The position numbers and the translations under genes are program-made. Under the pieces are notes generated by a model. The model worked only from the letters and a program-made list of their open reading frames with translations. It had not been told where the DNA came from and searched no databases. Positions 23,231-36,500 of a stretch of 64,000 bases of DNA are shown here, in pieces (within the stretch, counting starts at the first letter, position 1; each line of letters opens with the position of its first letter). The stretch is from Porites lobata (lineage: Eukaryota > Cnidaria > Anthozoa > Scleractinia > Poritidae), in the NCBI GenBank assembly GCA_942486035.1, contig CALNXK010000013.1, positions 1,629,501-1,693,500 on the forward strand, written 5' to 3'.

Positions 23231-23814
23231 TCAGGAGCTATAGATACTTTATTATTGGGATGTACATAGAAATTTTCATTTTTTAGTTTATACACAGTTG
23301 TTTACATTTGCTCTGTTGAAAGCCACCAGACCACCAAGAAGTCATTTTCAACTATAGTTATACTAAATTTGTATTTAATTTTCAATTTGAGAAGAGTTTA
23401 AAAAAGTATGTTTTTTGGTATCATTATTGTTATTATTATCATTATATTTATCATGTGTTATTTCTTTGAAGACCGTATTCAGATTCATATTCATCAAAGC
23501 AACTAGGAAATATTGGCACCTGACGCATAACCATTCTGTCAACCTGCTAATGTTTAAACTTCTTGCTTCTCTGCTATTTTCAGTCATCTAATGAATTCGT
23601 AAAATGAGTTAGTAATTTGCGTGTGCTCTTATTTCTAATTTAACAACATCTTTTAAAACAAATAGTATGACATATATACACTTTCACACTAAAACATGAT
23701 TTATTAGCGAGAAATGATTTTAATGAACGCATATATCCCGTTCAGAATTGACATGTGCTTGTTAAGCGTCCTTTCGAATTCTACACTTTGAAGTTTTATT
23801 TCCAACAGTTAAAG

Positions 23815-24774
23815 TTAACTCTTAAAACACAAGGCTCTTTTATATCCCTCTTTAAATTCTCTTCTCATGAAACCATAAATTATCGGATTTATTGCACTGC
23901 TGCTTACATAAGTAAAAATGTTTAACATATAGACTTGTCGTGGAAGTTTGTAGTAGCCAGCAATAACCTCATAAAAATCTATGATAACCGATGGAGTCCA
24001 ACAGATGAAAAACGCGAGAATGGTAGCGAACAACATCGTTGTTATCTTGACCTCTTCGGCGAAGGCAACTGTGCTGTCGTCATCACGGAAGGAAGAAGAT
24101 CTGACTTGGACAAAATGTGCACGAATTTTTCTGAGCACTTTGTAATAACTGAAGACGATTGGATTAAATGACACAGAGACAACGATTGAATAAAGAATGG
24201 CGCTGTATATACCGAGTTTGTCTTTAAGGTATATTGTCACAAAGCACAAGCATTTTCCAGGGTGAAAATAGTGCACTGTTTTACTGACGAAGTACGCAGA
24301 ATAATTGAGAAAAACTGTGACAATCCACGATAGTGCGATGGAGCACAAAACGTTCCCTTTGCTGAATAATCTCCTGTAGAGAGGAGCAGACCGAGTAATC
24401 TTTACATAGCGATTAATGGCGATCATACAGAGAGTGAGAAGTGACACAGTTGAAAAAAGTGAAATCAAACTTCCTTGAAGCTGGCAAATGACATCACTGA
24501 AGTCCCATTTTCCTTTAATGGACACCGCAAGTGTAATGGGCATACAGACAACCGCGTTTAGGATATCTGCAATTGCAAGCGATACCAAGTAGAAATTCTG
24601 AGGACTGCGGAGCGATGGCGTGTTGCTAAATGCCAAGATAAATAACTAATTTCCCAGAAAGGCGGTTAATATGACTGTCAAATAGAGGGCAGATTCTACA
24701 ATCGCCAGCCAACTCTCTCTGTTCTTGAGTGATATGGTCAGTAAGGCAAAGAGTTCTTGAGTTGAATTCATCAT
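23815..24774 (-). pseudogene. Rhodopsin-family GPCR with an in-frame TAG in TM1
   Basis: From ATG at 24774 the frame is open for 42 codons (MMNSTQELFALL..., first transmembrane helix ending FLGN), meets TAG at 24648-24646, then runs 276 sense codons to TAA at 23815. After the stop come TM2 with LAIAD (D at codon 70), C97 before TM3, INRY in place of DRY (codons 120-123), CWTP in TM6 (258-261), NPIIY in TM7 (296-300) and a short basic tail. The layout is a class A receptor of the melatonin/opsin-like amine-type assemblage seen in many cnidarian expansions; the ligand cannot be inferred. The TAG falls on the codon right after the conserved TM1 Asn. One substitution (for example from a Leu codon) explains it, so it is a recent pseudogene, a null allele or a sequencing error. 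No intron is seen. Confidence 0.85.
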
Positions 24775-26890
24775 GCCTGTATACTCTGGGAATTAGCCAT
24801 GAAATCTTTTAATTTTCCTCTCGTGACACCAGGTACCTGTTTCTTTTTTTTTTGACCAACAAAGAAGAACAAAATATCAGCCCTTCCTTAAAATCTGACC
24901 TGTAAGACACTCAGTAAATAAAAATACCCAAATGCAAATTATGTGTTCATTCAATTTTAAATCAATATCAGAATAAATATTACAGCAATATGTCTTTTTG
25001 CAGAAGAAACCCATCATCAGATGAAGCTCCAATCCCGCTGATATAGTCGATCAAACCTCATCGGAAACCTAATTCAAAACTGGTTCAAGAGACAATTCTC
25101 TTAATAGCAATATATTATAAACATGTTTACTTTTTATTCATAACATATTCTATAGACCACTCCATATTGTACTAACAGCTGCATTATTTGGGATTTAGGT
25201 AAAGTTGAGAAAAACTTACAACATTTCCAATAAAATCCGGCATCAATTGGGATGGTAGGTTCACAAAGTAACAAGTCTGAAAGGAGTTGTGTTTTTAAAT
25301 CCCATCGCGTAAAATACAATTAATGTATTGGTTTTTAGCTTGCGTTGATATAATACCGTAAAAACAATTGTTAAAAGTACCTGTTCTATTTGATATCGGT
25401 CCATTTTACCAATGCTTTTAGCAGCCATTATGATTGCTGCATGCTGAAGAGATCCGTTTTAAATGAGAATGAATGAATCTGATTCGAAGTTGAATCTGAT
25501 TCGACCTCTCACACAGAAGGCCAGAGCAGTTTAAACTAATATTCTTAAACCGCCAGTAACTCTTACTTCGGGGACGGTGCCTTGACACCTTGCGGAAAGA
25601 AGAGCATGACATAACTTCATAATCGGCAGCGCGCTTCTGTTAGTTTTTGCTAGGAGAGTGGGTAACTAGAAAATGTTAACGAACAGCATTCGATTGTATT
25701 TTTGGGAGAGTTAGGTGCGACTTAGGAGCGGACCATTTACCTTTGAGGCGGGGGGGGGACTGGGTAAGAATTTTTTTTTTCCAAAACCTGTGGTATACAA
25801 CGGTGCAAGATTTTCTTCCCAACTTTTTCCAGTGTTGGAATTTTTTTCGCCAGGTATTTCCTTGCAAAAAATAAAAGTAAAAAAATGAATAAAAAATGTC
25901 AGCTCTCGGGTCTCCGTTTGGTCGAAAAATACACATCGCGCAAAATGCCTATTGTTCTCGGGACATTTACTTCCAGTTCAACAAAGTTCGTAGATCTGTC
26001 ATATTACGCGCAATCATGCAGAGACTCTATAAAAGCGCTTCAGCCATTGGTTGCCAAGAATGCACGGCGAAGCTCATCAATATGTTGTAGGTGGCAAACT
26101 AAACAATGAACGCAGCACGCTATTGTTTTCTCCTTTTAGCTCTTTTGTTTCGCAAAATCGCGAATATGCGCATATTTCACAGTGAACGTTCAAATCATGA
26201 GAATCACTTTGCGTTATTTTGCCGGAATTTTGTTCAAAAATTAAACCACAGAAAGAAAGGTGAAATTTTCCATTTATTTTAGTGCGTGCGAGATCTCGAT
26301 TATGTCGTAAATAAACTCGCTGCGAGGTGAGTAAAATTGAGCGCGGAATTCAGAACACTCGTGGCTGATTGTAATGTTTTGCTTCTCCATTCGAAAGATG
26401 TTAGCTCTTATAATTTTGACCCCCAAAAGCAATTTAACCAAAATGGCGGGTAAGTAACAACAAATGGAGGAACCATATGAATTTGTAAAGGGTTGTTAGG
26501 GTTTTCGAAGAGCTCTGAAAAGAGCTCCCGATCCGCGACATTTTTTTTTTCATGTTCATTGCAAGATTTGGTCGACAGGTGCAATGAACCAGCTGACGCA
26601 ACGCGATCAGTTTAAAAGTTCGAGGGTTCTCTGGACCATTTTACAATAATAATAATTTTCTTAATTTAAGCATACCTGCACTGGAAAGTACATGCTGGCC
26701 ATCACATCCACTTTTACTCGTTCTATTCATTGTACTGATCAAGCGTATACGCGTGGCAGATTGTGTTAATAAACTCTAGTGATTCTTTAATATATTTCAA
26801 AGTTCGTGGCACCAGCTAATGACATACTTCACAAGTGAGTGGTTTTCAGTGGCGTATTATTGTATTTGACAGCCACTGTTATTCATAGCG
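24775..26890. other. Intergenic stretch, no gene recognised
   Basis: Short A- or T-rich tracts and a G-run near 25750 are present. Open frames here have no conserved motifs. An ATGGCGG/GTAAGT sequence at 26444-26456 looks like a start codon next to a splice donor, but no following exon was found. Confidence 0.4.
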
Positions 26891-26895
26891 GAGCT

Positions 26896-26922
26896 CCACG
26901 CGCGCGCGAAGCGCGCGCGTGG
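26896..26922. repeat. Perfect GC-rich hairpin in a probable MITE
   Basis: CCACGCGCGCGCG and CGCGCGCGCGTGG pair around a one-to-two base loop. A (GACC)n run follows at about 26977-26998. The surroundings look like a degraded foldback repeat. Confidence 0.5.
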
Positions 26923-27725
26923 ACGGAGCCCCATTGCTAAGGAAATCTACCCATCCCAGAAAATTTGGTAATCACGTGACCGACCGACCGACCGACCGTC
27001 CTTCCGCACCACAGGCATACCAATGTTTACTGTCACACTTTCTAGCTACTTTGGGAGCCCAGGAGAAAGCTGATTGCACATCAATGTTGTCATCAATTGA
27101 CAGCTGTCAAAACAGGGTATCCGCTGACCACTATCACCTGACCGAATCGCGGGCTCAGGTGTCGACCCATCGAGGTCGAGTAGTTTTTTGAAGTTATCCG
27201 CTGACAATTTACTCGTTTTCAAATGATCGCAGGCTCACGTTTACTTTTGTTTTAAATTCATATCAAATATGTTGTGTTTATGTCAGTATCGCCCCGCACT
27301 ATTACGATTTTGATTTCAAACTGACTTCAGACGCAAAAATTCAGCCAGTGTTTTTAAAATACAGGCGGGGAAGACCTTTTCTTACCATGGGTACGTGTTG
27401 GTCACGCTCCACGTCCAATGTTTATGCTCTGATTGGTTAAAATTTGACAGGTGAGTTCATGCGTAAAATTTATGCAGCATCTTCAACGTTGTTTACTTTG
27501 ACAGCTGAAGCTGACAGAGTTTTGAGTCAACTTGTGATGTTTTTAACTGTCTTTTTCCACTGGATGTACAAAATGAAATACAGCTGCTATCAAGAGTGTT
27601 CTCTTATTCATGACTGGTTTGTTTATTGGGTTTTTGGTTGAAAAATGCGTCGCTTGTCAAAGCCGATAATCCGATTTCGGATAGCATCGTTTTTGTTTTT
27701 CACCTTGCTGGATGCGTACGAGAAT

Positions 27726-28421
27726 TATAAAGGCTCAAGCGATCCTTGCCTTACTTGATAGCTTTCAGGAGCTGCATCTCGAAATATGGTAAGCCTGAGT
27801 AATTATTGTATTTAAATCTAATTTCATGAAGTCCAGCGGCGCAGTTTATGAAGCTAGTTTATGCATGCTTGTATTAAGATTTGACTGAGACACTGATCTA
27901 ACCTCGTATGAGGTTTGATATAAGCTTAAGCGTACAGAACTTTAAAAAGCCTTTAGTCGATATATTAATTCACCTTAAATAGAAAGAAAAAACTTTCCGA
28001 AGAATATTTAGTTATAATTTTGACTGTAGAAAGAAAGCTTTGAACGATTTTCTTTTCGTGAATTCATCTTTGAAAACAGCCAACACCGGGAAACCGGCGG
28101 CTTAAAACATAAACTTTAAGCTTACTAGTAAAGACTTGAGGGTTCTTAGACACACTTGAATACTCACTTGTTTTCGTGAATGAAAATTGTTGTCTCTGTA
28201 AATGTTCTATCGAATTATTTTTCTTTATTGACTTTTGGTAGTCTCAAAAGTGTAATTTTCATCGCTTTGCCGTTTGTTTTCAGGCGTTCATAAACATCGC
28301 TCGCAGGAGTACTCAAAATGCCAAGCGTATCAAACGCTTTTTAAGATTACACATCGTTATAAAACCGTTAATAAAAAATAGACTCAGTAAATTCTTTATC
28401 ACGTTGAAGTGTAACTCTTAA
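27726..28421 (+). other. Possible two-exon micropeptide gene
   Basis: TATAAAG at 27726-27732 is followed 54 bases later by ATG (27786-27788) placed exactly against a GTAAGC donor. An acceptor TTTGTTTTCAG ends at 28283. Joining ATG to 28284-28421 gives a 46-residue, very basic peptide (MAFINIARRSTQNAKRIKR...) with a stop at 28419-28421. The splice sites are good, but the peptide is not recognised and AT-rich chance ORFs of this length are common. Confidence 0.18.
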
Positions 28422-29027
28422 AATTTCTTCGCAAATTTGGCGCTTGTCAAAAGTTAGAACCGGCTGGCCGTATAGGTGATTTTGGAAATTTTTTGATCGG
28501 TTTCGCTAATTAAAAGTCCACGCGTGCCTCTATGGTCCTGAATATTGAATGAATGCAATTTGTCTTGAAAAATTGTAAAATACTGCATTTTCAACGAGGT
28601 CTGTATGATAAAAACAGTGCCTCATAATACTCTTTCTCCTCAGATGTGGTGTATAAAAAAAAAAAAAAAATAAAAGATTGGTTTGCACGCACCCAGATCT
28701 ATTGGCAAGAATTTGTAAACTTGTCGAACGCAAAAAATTCGGTCTGATTTGTTTTCCAAGAATTTGTTTTGCACGCCTTATCCACTGTGATCAAGAGCCA
28801 TCATTGCTCTTAAATGTGACCGAAGACTATTTCTTGCTGGGTGTACATATAAGGCTATTCAACTCGATACAAAATTTGTTTCACTCCAAAATCACTTAGC
28901 TTTTCCCTCAAAAGTCACATGAATGTGCCCTTACGTTAACTGATTTGTGGAATACAAAATTACCGTTTGATTTAAGTTATAAATTTATCAATATGGGAGC
29001 TTCGCTTTTAGCTGTGGCTAAATATAT

Positions 29028-29915
29028 TTAGTATATACACACTCAGTGATCTTGGTGATTTAAGCAATCTGATTGGTTCCCTATCTCGGACTATTCAACA
29101 ATATTCACCTCCTAGCGAGTGGATAATGTGTGAGCTCGGTGTTTTTCCCGTTTTTTTTAGAGAACGATCTTTTAAAAGTCGACAAAATCCTGGGGCTGAC
29201 TTTTTTTAAGGCAAGAAAAGACTTGGAAGGATTCAATACGACGTTTTTCAATTTACTGTAGCAGGAGTTTTGTGCTCGATGGATTGTTTACAACTCCCGT
29301 GTATTCGCGTAGAAGAAGCCGTTTCGTGAACTCAGCGTTTTCTAAGAAGAAAATTTTGGCTCAAAAATCGAAGTTTATTTATGACAAACAAATTTAAAAG
29401 GAAATGTTTGCACAAATTCTACATTTCAAGTAAACAGGAAAAAGAATGATACAGGAAGACGACCTCTTACCTCGAGCAACCGAGCCGCCATTTTTGTCAG
29501 CACTTCATGCGAAGAACGACACAACATGCCCTTTTGGCTATAAACTTGGCGAGTCAACAGAAAACAACACAGCTCTACTTTTTTTCTCAGGTAAGGAAAC
29601 AGTTCAAACTTTTAGCGATTCCATTGAAGCCATTACGCTGTTGTTTGCGAAATGAGTAAACTTGTGAATTGCCATGTTTGAAAATTCTGCAAAGATCTAT
29701 TTTTAAACTTACGCGTGATTTGATCTGTCAATCAAATCCTACTTTTGAATGGTTTCCTTTCTGATTTTGTTGAGATCACTTCGTGTGTATATACTAAAAC
29801 AATTATTCTTCTCAATCTCGGTGAATAGTGGCTTTGGGAATATTTACCTCGCCGCTTTCGCGGCTCGGTAAATATTTTGCCACTATTCACCTCGATTTCA
29901 AAGAATAATTGTTAA
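29028..29915 (+). mobile_element. Element X, copy 1 (about 888 bp)
   Basis: It begins AGTATATACACACTCAGTG and carries an inverted copy of that end (GAGATCACTTCGTGTGTATA) at about 29790-29813. A foldback of about 110 bases follows, built from ACAATTATTCTT...GGTGAATAGTGGC and its complement. A second, almost identical copy lies inverted at 60678-61567, and the two share the same end points. An open frame at 29446-29655 is shifted in the other copy, so it is not a conserved gene. Confidence 0.75.
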
Positions 29916-29979
29916 ATATTAACTGTGTTTAAAACAATAGCTCGCTGGCCTTAGGTACGTTGCGTTTCTACCAGACTTT

Positions 29980-30345
29980 TTCAAACTCGCAGGGATAGTG
30001 TTCTTGTCCATAAATTTAAAAAGTTGAAACGTATTCTGTTCAAGGAAAGAGCACTCTTACATATTCTGTCCGTGGTTTTGAGGATTTTGTTACTGGTTTC
30101 CAGAAAGTCGCGCCCAAAGTCAGCTTCGATACAAAAAATGGCCTCTTTTTAGCAAATTTCAAGTGCAGAGGGATAGTCCTTCTGCTACGTAAAATTTATA
30201 TATTTGGTGCTTAAACCGTAGATAAATCATTCACTTTTGATATTCCGTAAGTGGTTCTGTCATTTTGGAACTAACGAAGTCGCACCAAGGAGTTTTATCA
30301 ACGCTGGTGGACCAAAAATGGCCCATTCTTCTCTTTTTGGGAGCT
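29980..30345. repeat. Two diverged tandem units of about 180 bp
   Basis: GCAGGGATAGT...TTCTTGTCCATAAATTTA, ATTCTGTCCGTGGTTTTGAGG, AAAGTCGCGCCCAA and AAAAAATGGCC in the first unit recur in order, diverged, in the second (GCAGAGGGATAGTCCTTCTG, ATTCCGTAAGTGGTTCTGTC, GAAGTCGCACCAA, AAAAATGGCC). No coding content. Confidence 0.4.
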
Positions 30346-31124
30346 TATTCAAAGCGCTCGTGCATTCGAATTTGCCGCTTCGGCGGTCATGAATAATTAA
30401 TGATGTCCAATCATTCTGCGTGATGGGTCCCTCCCCCGGATCTGCCACACTGATATCAATGGTTTATCGTTTTAATTGAGCACTATAAACCATCGCAAAA
30501 TCATCAATCATCTATAATTGAAATCTGTTTCACTTGGATTCACCACTGATTCCCTCCGTATTAAACGCCCGTTGAAGCCACATATGATAACATTTACTGG
30601 GTCCGCTTATGGCGACAAGTAAGCACTCGAAACGTATTATCATGGCTCTCTGAAGGAAGGTCAATTTTACATCACAGTTGGGTTATGAAATTAGGCTTAC
30701 ACGATAACCTATTATTCCTCGCGAAGTGCCGAACGAAGCGCGTTTATAATCTCATCGCGCGCGTGGTCCGCGAGTGGATCCTAGCGAGCTGCAAACTCGC
30801 AACGCTCATCTGTACTTGTATATATCCGATGGTGTACGCCATGACGTCATACATTAGTTTGACGTCAGGGCGCATTTTTTTTTATTTCTAGGCAACATTC
30901 GACTGAAAGCGATTTCCCATCAATGACCAGAGTATTCATGCAGATCTGACTTGTTAGTCTCCCTTGCGTAAGCAAGCGAAGAGCTGGAGGGGGTGGGGGG
31001 GAGGTGGGTGTTATTCCCTTATATAGGCTATATAGGTATGTGCGGCGCCAAAGGCTATGGTTTTTTAGCCGTTTTATTCTGAAGTAGGGTATCAATTTCG
31101 CAACTGATTTTATTTTATTTTATT

Positions 31125-31450
31125 AGATTCGGCAATTATTGGCAGAGTCACCGCAACAGCATGACGCCAATTACTGTGGGCCCGTAACAGTCCCTCCTCC
31201 CATGAGAGCTAGACCACCACACCGGGGACTACGTCCCCTACTCTTTACGAACAGTGTGTGGGTTCTTTAACGTCCAACAGAATTCATATATGCAAGGGTT
31301 GTGAGTTGGGGCCTTGGGTTAATCGTCCTTATCCGAGAACTTTGGTCTTGAATTGGGTATGTTTTTTAGAAGAAGCTACTTCTTCATCATTTGGCGATAA
31401 GACCATTTCCCTTTTAACGTTTACGCCAACCGTGTACGTGTCGTAACAGC
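31125..31450. repeat. Interspersed repeat fragment
   Basis: The block with ACACCGGGGACTACGTCCCC, GTGTGTGGGTTCTTTAACGT and GGGCCT...GTCCTTATCCGAGAAC has the look of a dispersed repeat and no open frame of interest. The assignment rests on general recognition, not on a second copy in this window. Confidence 0.3.
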
Positions 31451-33577
31451 TTGTCCCCCCGCTCCTCCTGTCACCTTCGGGGCTCCAGGGCTTCAGGTCT
31501 GAGATTGGGTAGGGAAAATCACTGGTGGATAGTGAAATAGTGTAAGGGTTTCAGCAAGCGTTCTTTTAAACACAAATGGGGGGCCATTGTGTCAGGCGTT
31601 CCTTGCGGAGACCGTACAAAATGGGACTAAGAATCGTTGAGTGATCGAAGCCACGCATGCTTTGCAAAGAAAGCTTAGGAAAGATTGAAGAGCTTTTCCG
31701 AAACGTGTTGGTCCACGAATTCTATTGCTTGAAAGACTTGATTACTTTGGAGCAAGTGGACACTACTGAGTGGTCGAAAAAAAAATAAGAATCTTAATTA
31801 GCAAAACTGATTGTCGGGTGTTGTAAACTTCACTGTATGCAAATGGTCTTGTGACGAGCATGCGGTTTATTTTCGGCGATGATTGAAATGACGTGCAAGT
31901 AAATAACTTTTTAGATCTCTGAAAATGATGTAATTTCTCTGGAATCTAGGCCCTTGAATTTTCGTGTATTATACACGCGTATAGCCTGCGACCGTAGACG
32001 TAATTCCGGTCGTCGCTAACACGCGAACTAAATCAATTCAGAAAAAAGTAAAAAGTATCGACGTCTATAAAGTAGGAAGTAAAAATACTTCAGCGAGTAA
32101 ATCCTGTTTCGTGTAGAATTAATCGCTTCCTCATTTCTCGATCTAATCTTCAAGCAAGCGACACTGACGCCGCTGAAAGCGCGTTCTTGTTTATTCATCA
32201 TCTGCGAAACAATATATGTTACTATCGGTAAGCAATTTCTCGTGCAAATGCAACAGAACAGCAAACACAAGAACACCGAATTCAACAATTGGCCTCGCAA
32301 GGGAAGACTTGACACCGAAAAATCATCTGGAGCGAGAACGCTGACTTGAAATGAAGAAGGAGACGGCAGCAACAAACAGCACAGGCAGCCCAGACGTAGT
32401 GTGTGTAAATAACATGGACAAAATGGGATGAGTCGTCGGAACTCCCATGAACTAAAATAGTCCAAAAGTCAAAATATAACAAAACAAAGCTAAGATACCT
32501 TAAACTGAACGTCTCCTTGTCTTCCCTGGCCGGTTAAAGTGGCATTTTGTCGAGTTTTGCAATCGTAAGTACTATCCACTAAAGAAGAATTAAAGGCTGG
32601 CTACAAAGAAAAGGGACCATCTCCGTGCGAAGCACTATAAATTTGAGGATAATCGACGAATCCGCTCTATATTGCCATCGGCTAATCTGCAGGTAAAGTG
32701 TGCTCCTGCGTCTTCCTCGCTGGCTTCATCGCAACCGCACGATATTCGCTCGCCATCAACAAACACTGTTGACCTTTACGCTCCGCCGTGACCACAAACG
32801 GGCAGGATTAATACGCGACGTGAATATTCAAGCTTAGCGACCGCGTCTGGGCGACAATGCAGCACTTGCTATGGGAGGGAGGCCCGTCCCCGCGACGTCC
32901 ATCGAGTGGTCCTGCGATCTACGTATTTCTGGTAATAAGTAGAGTGACAGTGACCGGGTGCTACGCATGCTTTAAATCAGGGAAGGAGCTGAACGACTAA
33001 TAAAATCGATCATTTTCATTTCTTTGTTCGCGTCTTGCGCTGGTTACGAAACAACAAAGTTTTCTTCGATCCAAACGAAACGGACAATGGACATGTAGGA
33101 GAGGCTTTTCGATGCCAGGGCTTTCGTTTTGGTATTCTTGCCAAATGCGTATTTTGAAAACGTTACCCTACATCATTAGACGTCTTATTACAAATAACTC
33201 CTTCATCTGCCACCCGTCTAACCATGCAAAAGTGAAAAATAAACGGACAGGGCTGTATCCAGTTCACATTTTAATTTATAGCAGTCAAAGATACAGTGAT
33301 ATCGATGCCAGTTTATACTACTGGAAGAAGAATAAGTTAAAATAATTGACCTTACCAAGTTCCTCAGTCTGGGAATCGAGGTTATACTAAATCCCAGTAC
33401 AAAGATCATTTCATTGAAGTTCCTCTTGGAAAGAGATCATGCTTGAATTTTGTAATCAATTGTTAAATCTGAATTTAGTTCAAAATTTTAGACTTGAACT
33501 ATTCGAAAAAGTTTTTTTTTTTTTTTATAACCTTATCATCCCTTCAGCTAAGCAAAACGAAAAAAAAAAGTTTTATC
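31450..33577. other. Intergenic stretch upstream of the GBP-B 3' end, no gene recognised
   Basis: An open frame of 145 codons on the - strand (32465-32028) shows only Cys/Leu/Ser-rich composition and no motif. CG-rich blocks near 31980 and 32770-32900 look like repeat debris. Confidence 0.4.
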
Positions 33578-36500
33578 TTAAAGAATAACACAACCACCTT
33601 TCGGTGGTGGTGGAGGTGGGCGGTTAGCAAGTGCAATGATTTGCTTCTGAAGCTCGATCATTTGAGCGTTCCTTTGCTCCATAGACTGGTGCATCTGCTC
33701 CATTGTTTCCTTGAGCGTCTGGTTTTGCTGAATTATTGCTTCCCTGTCCTTTCGCAGTTCGTCCATGTTTGCCGTCATCATGTTGCTCATTTGTTCCCTT
33801 TGAGCCTCCATGTCTGCTTTAAACTGTTCTTCCAAGCGTCTCCTGTCCTCCTCTTGTTTGATCCGCAGAAGCTCCATCTACAAAAGAGCGACATCATTTT
33901 TCTTATAGCAAATACCTCGAGATGAGGAAGACAGAAAAAGTAGTATTTTACAGCAGAAAATGTTTACACGTAAAATTGAATTTGTTCAAACCTCTTTCTC
34001 TTTCGTGCGACGTTCCTCCTCGAGGCGCGCGTTTTCCTCCTAGATAAATTAAAAATAAAAGTCAGGATTGAAAAGAACACACCTCTTTGAGGTGATTACA
34101 ACTATACTTTAAGAGCCTTAAAAAATTCGTAGTTGAGCACGAATTCATCGAAGTTGTACTGAGCCCTGTTGAAATAGATCTCTACTGAGGATTAATTGGT
34201 ATACAGTGTATTTTACAAGCGAACATTGAAATACAGGTCCGAGAAAAAAAAAAAATTACACTTGGTTAATTGTGATTCCCAAAGAGTTAGTACATTTAAA
34301 GAATGATCCATCAGCAATGTGGTTTGTTTTCTTTTTTTAACGTAACAAAGTGTTCATTACAGTATCAATCGAGGCGTATAAGAACCAAATACAACAAAAG
34401 TGCAGTTTCCATCATTAATTTTAGGCCGGGTGTCTCTCGATAACCTTTTTTTTTTCTTTTAAAGTCTGCTGTGCTTTTAAGTTATAAACCTGTTTTCTGT
34501 AGATTTTAGAGTTGAAGACTAAATTCTTTGTTTTTACAAATACTCGAGTTTACTTTTGAAGTCATTTTTTAAGTAAAAATGTCGTCTCTACTTGTCAATC
34601 AGATGAACAAGTTCAATGATCATCCTTACTGTAAAACTTCCTCTACCTGTTCACGCTTCTAAAAACGCGCTCAGTTATTTTACTATTTTTACCTCAATCC
34701 TTCTCCTTTCCTGTTCCTGACGGGCTTTTTCTTCTCTCTCTAAGGCTAAAGTTTCATCAAAGTCTTTCAGTTGTTGCAAGTGCGCCATGTGTTTTTCCAT
34801 TTCCTTTTGCATTTCCTATGTAGGCAAGAGATATGCAATCTTAGGACAATATAGAAGGCGTTATGCTAAAAGTACTTGAGATGTTCCCATCTACTGAGTG
34901 AGTTTCTTATCAGTTTTCTAGCGAGGAATGACACAAGGTCATATACCAATACGAAATTTTAGGCACGTCCAGGATAGTTTGTAAGACTTAGATATGAGAG
35001 ATGGTGCCTCCTGAAGGGTTTTCAAGTCTGTGGGAGAGGGCATCTGAGCTCGTAAACTAAAGGCTACTGAACTGTTCGAGAACATGTCACATTATTGATG
35101 TTTTACTGTGTCTCATAACTCAATCTGAAAAAAGAAACGTATTTCTTTTAATTCTCCTAAACATGGAATTTGAACATATAACCTTACCGGATGGAACTCG
35201 TAAAACATCTGCGCACACACATCCTTGGCTCCTCTAGAATGAGTTTTAAATCCTTGCTCAATAGCAGAGTAACCTCCAATTATTTGAGCAAAGGTGACAG
35301 AAGCTCCATCTTTCCCACTGAGCTGTCTCAGGATAGGATCCAAATGCTGCTCTTTCAGATCACGCAGCAGCTTGTGGCACTCTTGTCTTGTTAAACGATT
35401 GTTCTCCTCCAGCCAATGCTTCAGGCCATTTTCCATGTGCTCCTATGGGTAGAGAAAGGTGCGCGTTTAAATTCAATTTTTTCCTTATTTTACACTGTTT
35501 CTGTAAGGATCACGGGCCAGTTGCATAAATGTTGACGTCGGACGTAGCAAGTAATGTTTGACGTTCAGATCAGTCAGTTCTTATTTTAGGGGCAGAGGTT
35601 CAGCGCTACGCCTGACGTACAACCTAATCAAACTCTGTTTTTTTTTTTTTTTTTACGCCAGACGTTACCAGTTTCGTCAGATGTTAGTTTTAATGCACCC
35701 CAGAAAATTCAGTGGACATGTGCCATTTTTACTTTGAATTACTTTCGTCTTGTTCTTCTTCTTCTAAAGGTATTGAGTAGTGATCTGGGCACACATGGGC
35801 TATAATTTACAAAGCACAGATGTGACACCTCATTCCCCTCTATGTAAAGGAATCCAAACCAGTCTTGGATTTTGAATTCCACTCCGTGGATTCCGGATTC
35901 CAAGCCTTCGTTAATGAAATTCCGGATTCCAAGCCTAGGATTCCATATTCCACAAGTAAAATTTCCCCTGATTCTGGAACCCGAATTTCCTTACATGGGG
36001 CGATCTCATACTGTTCCTTACCGTCAGTTCATCCAGGTACTTTTCACTGCTTAAAGCAGACACTCCAGCTGTCTCAGTTTGAAACCTAACCATACATTCT
36101 TCAATGGCCGCTTGCTGAACTTGGCGAATCTCGTCACTCTCACGAGGTAGTGTTCCATCTAGCTGAGATGACATGGCGCTTTGATAGATCTGCATGGCGA
36201 TAGCTTTTGCCTCGGAACACTTGGTATGCACAAAGGTCTCCCAGGCGCTCTGTACACTAGGAACTGTTCCAGGAGTGTTCAATGCCTCAACGTAAATATT
36301 GACGAGAGCTGCTAGGGCTTAAAAAAAAAAAAAAGTTCAGAAAATAATCGAGATTATGATGCGATGATATCTCACAGCCTTTCGTCAATCGGATAGTTAC
36401 ACCTAGAGCATGACTCTCAGGTCAATCTACTTGATTCAACAGCCATACAAAAATATAATGCCACAACTTACCATTTACCTAACAAATAAAGAAGCCTTGA

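Noticed and set aside
29446..29655. Conserved-looking small ORF inside element X
   Set aside because: The second copy of X has frame-shifting indels in the same stretch, so the reading frame is not maintained.
32028..32465. 145-codon open frame on the - strand
   Set aside because: Composition is Cys/Leu/Ser-rich with no domain, and no splice or promoter context supports a gene.
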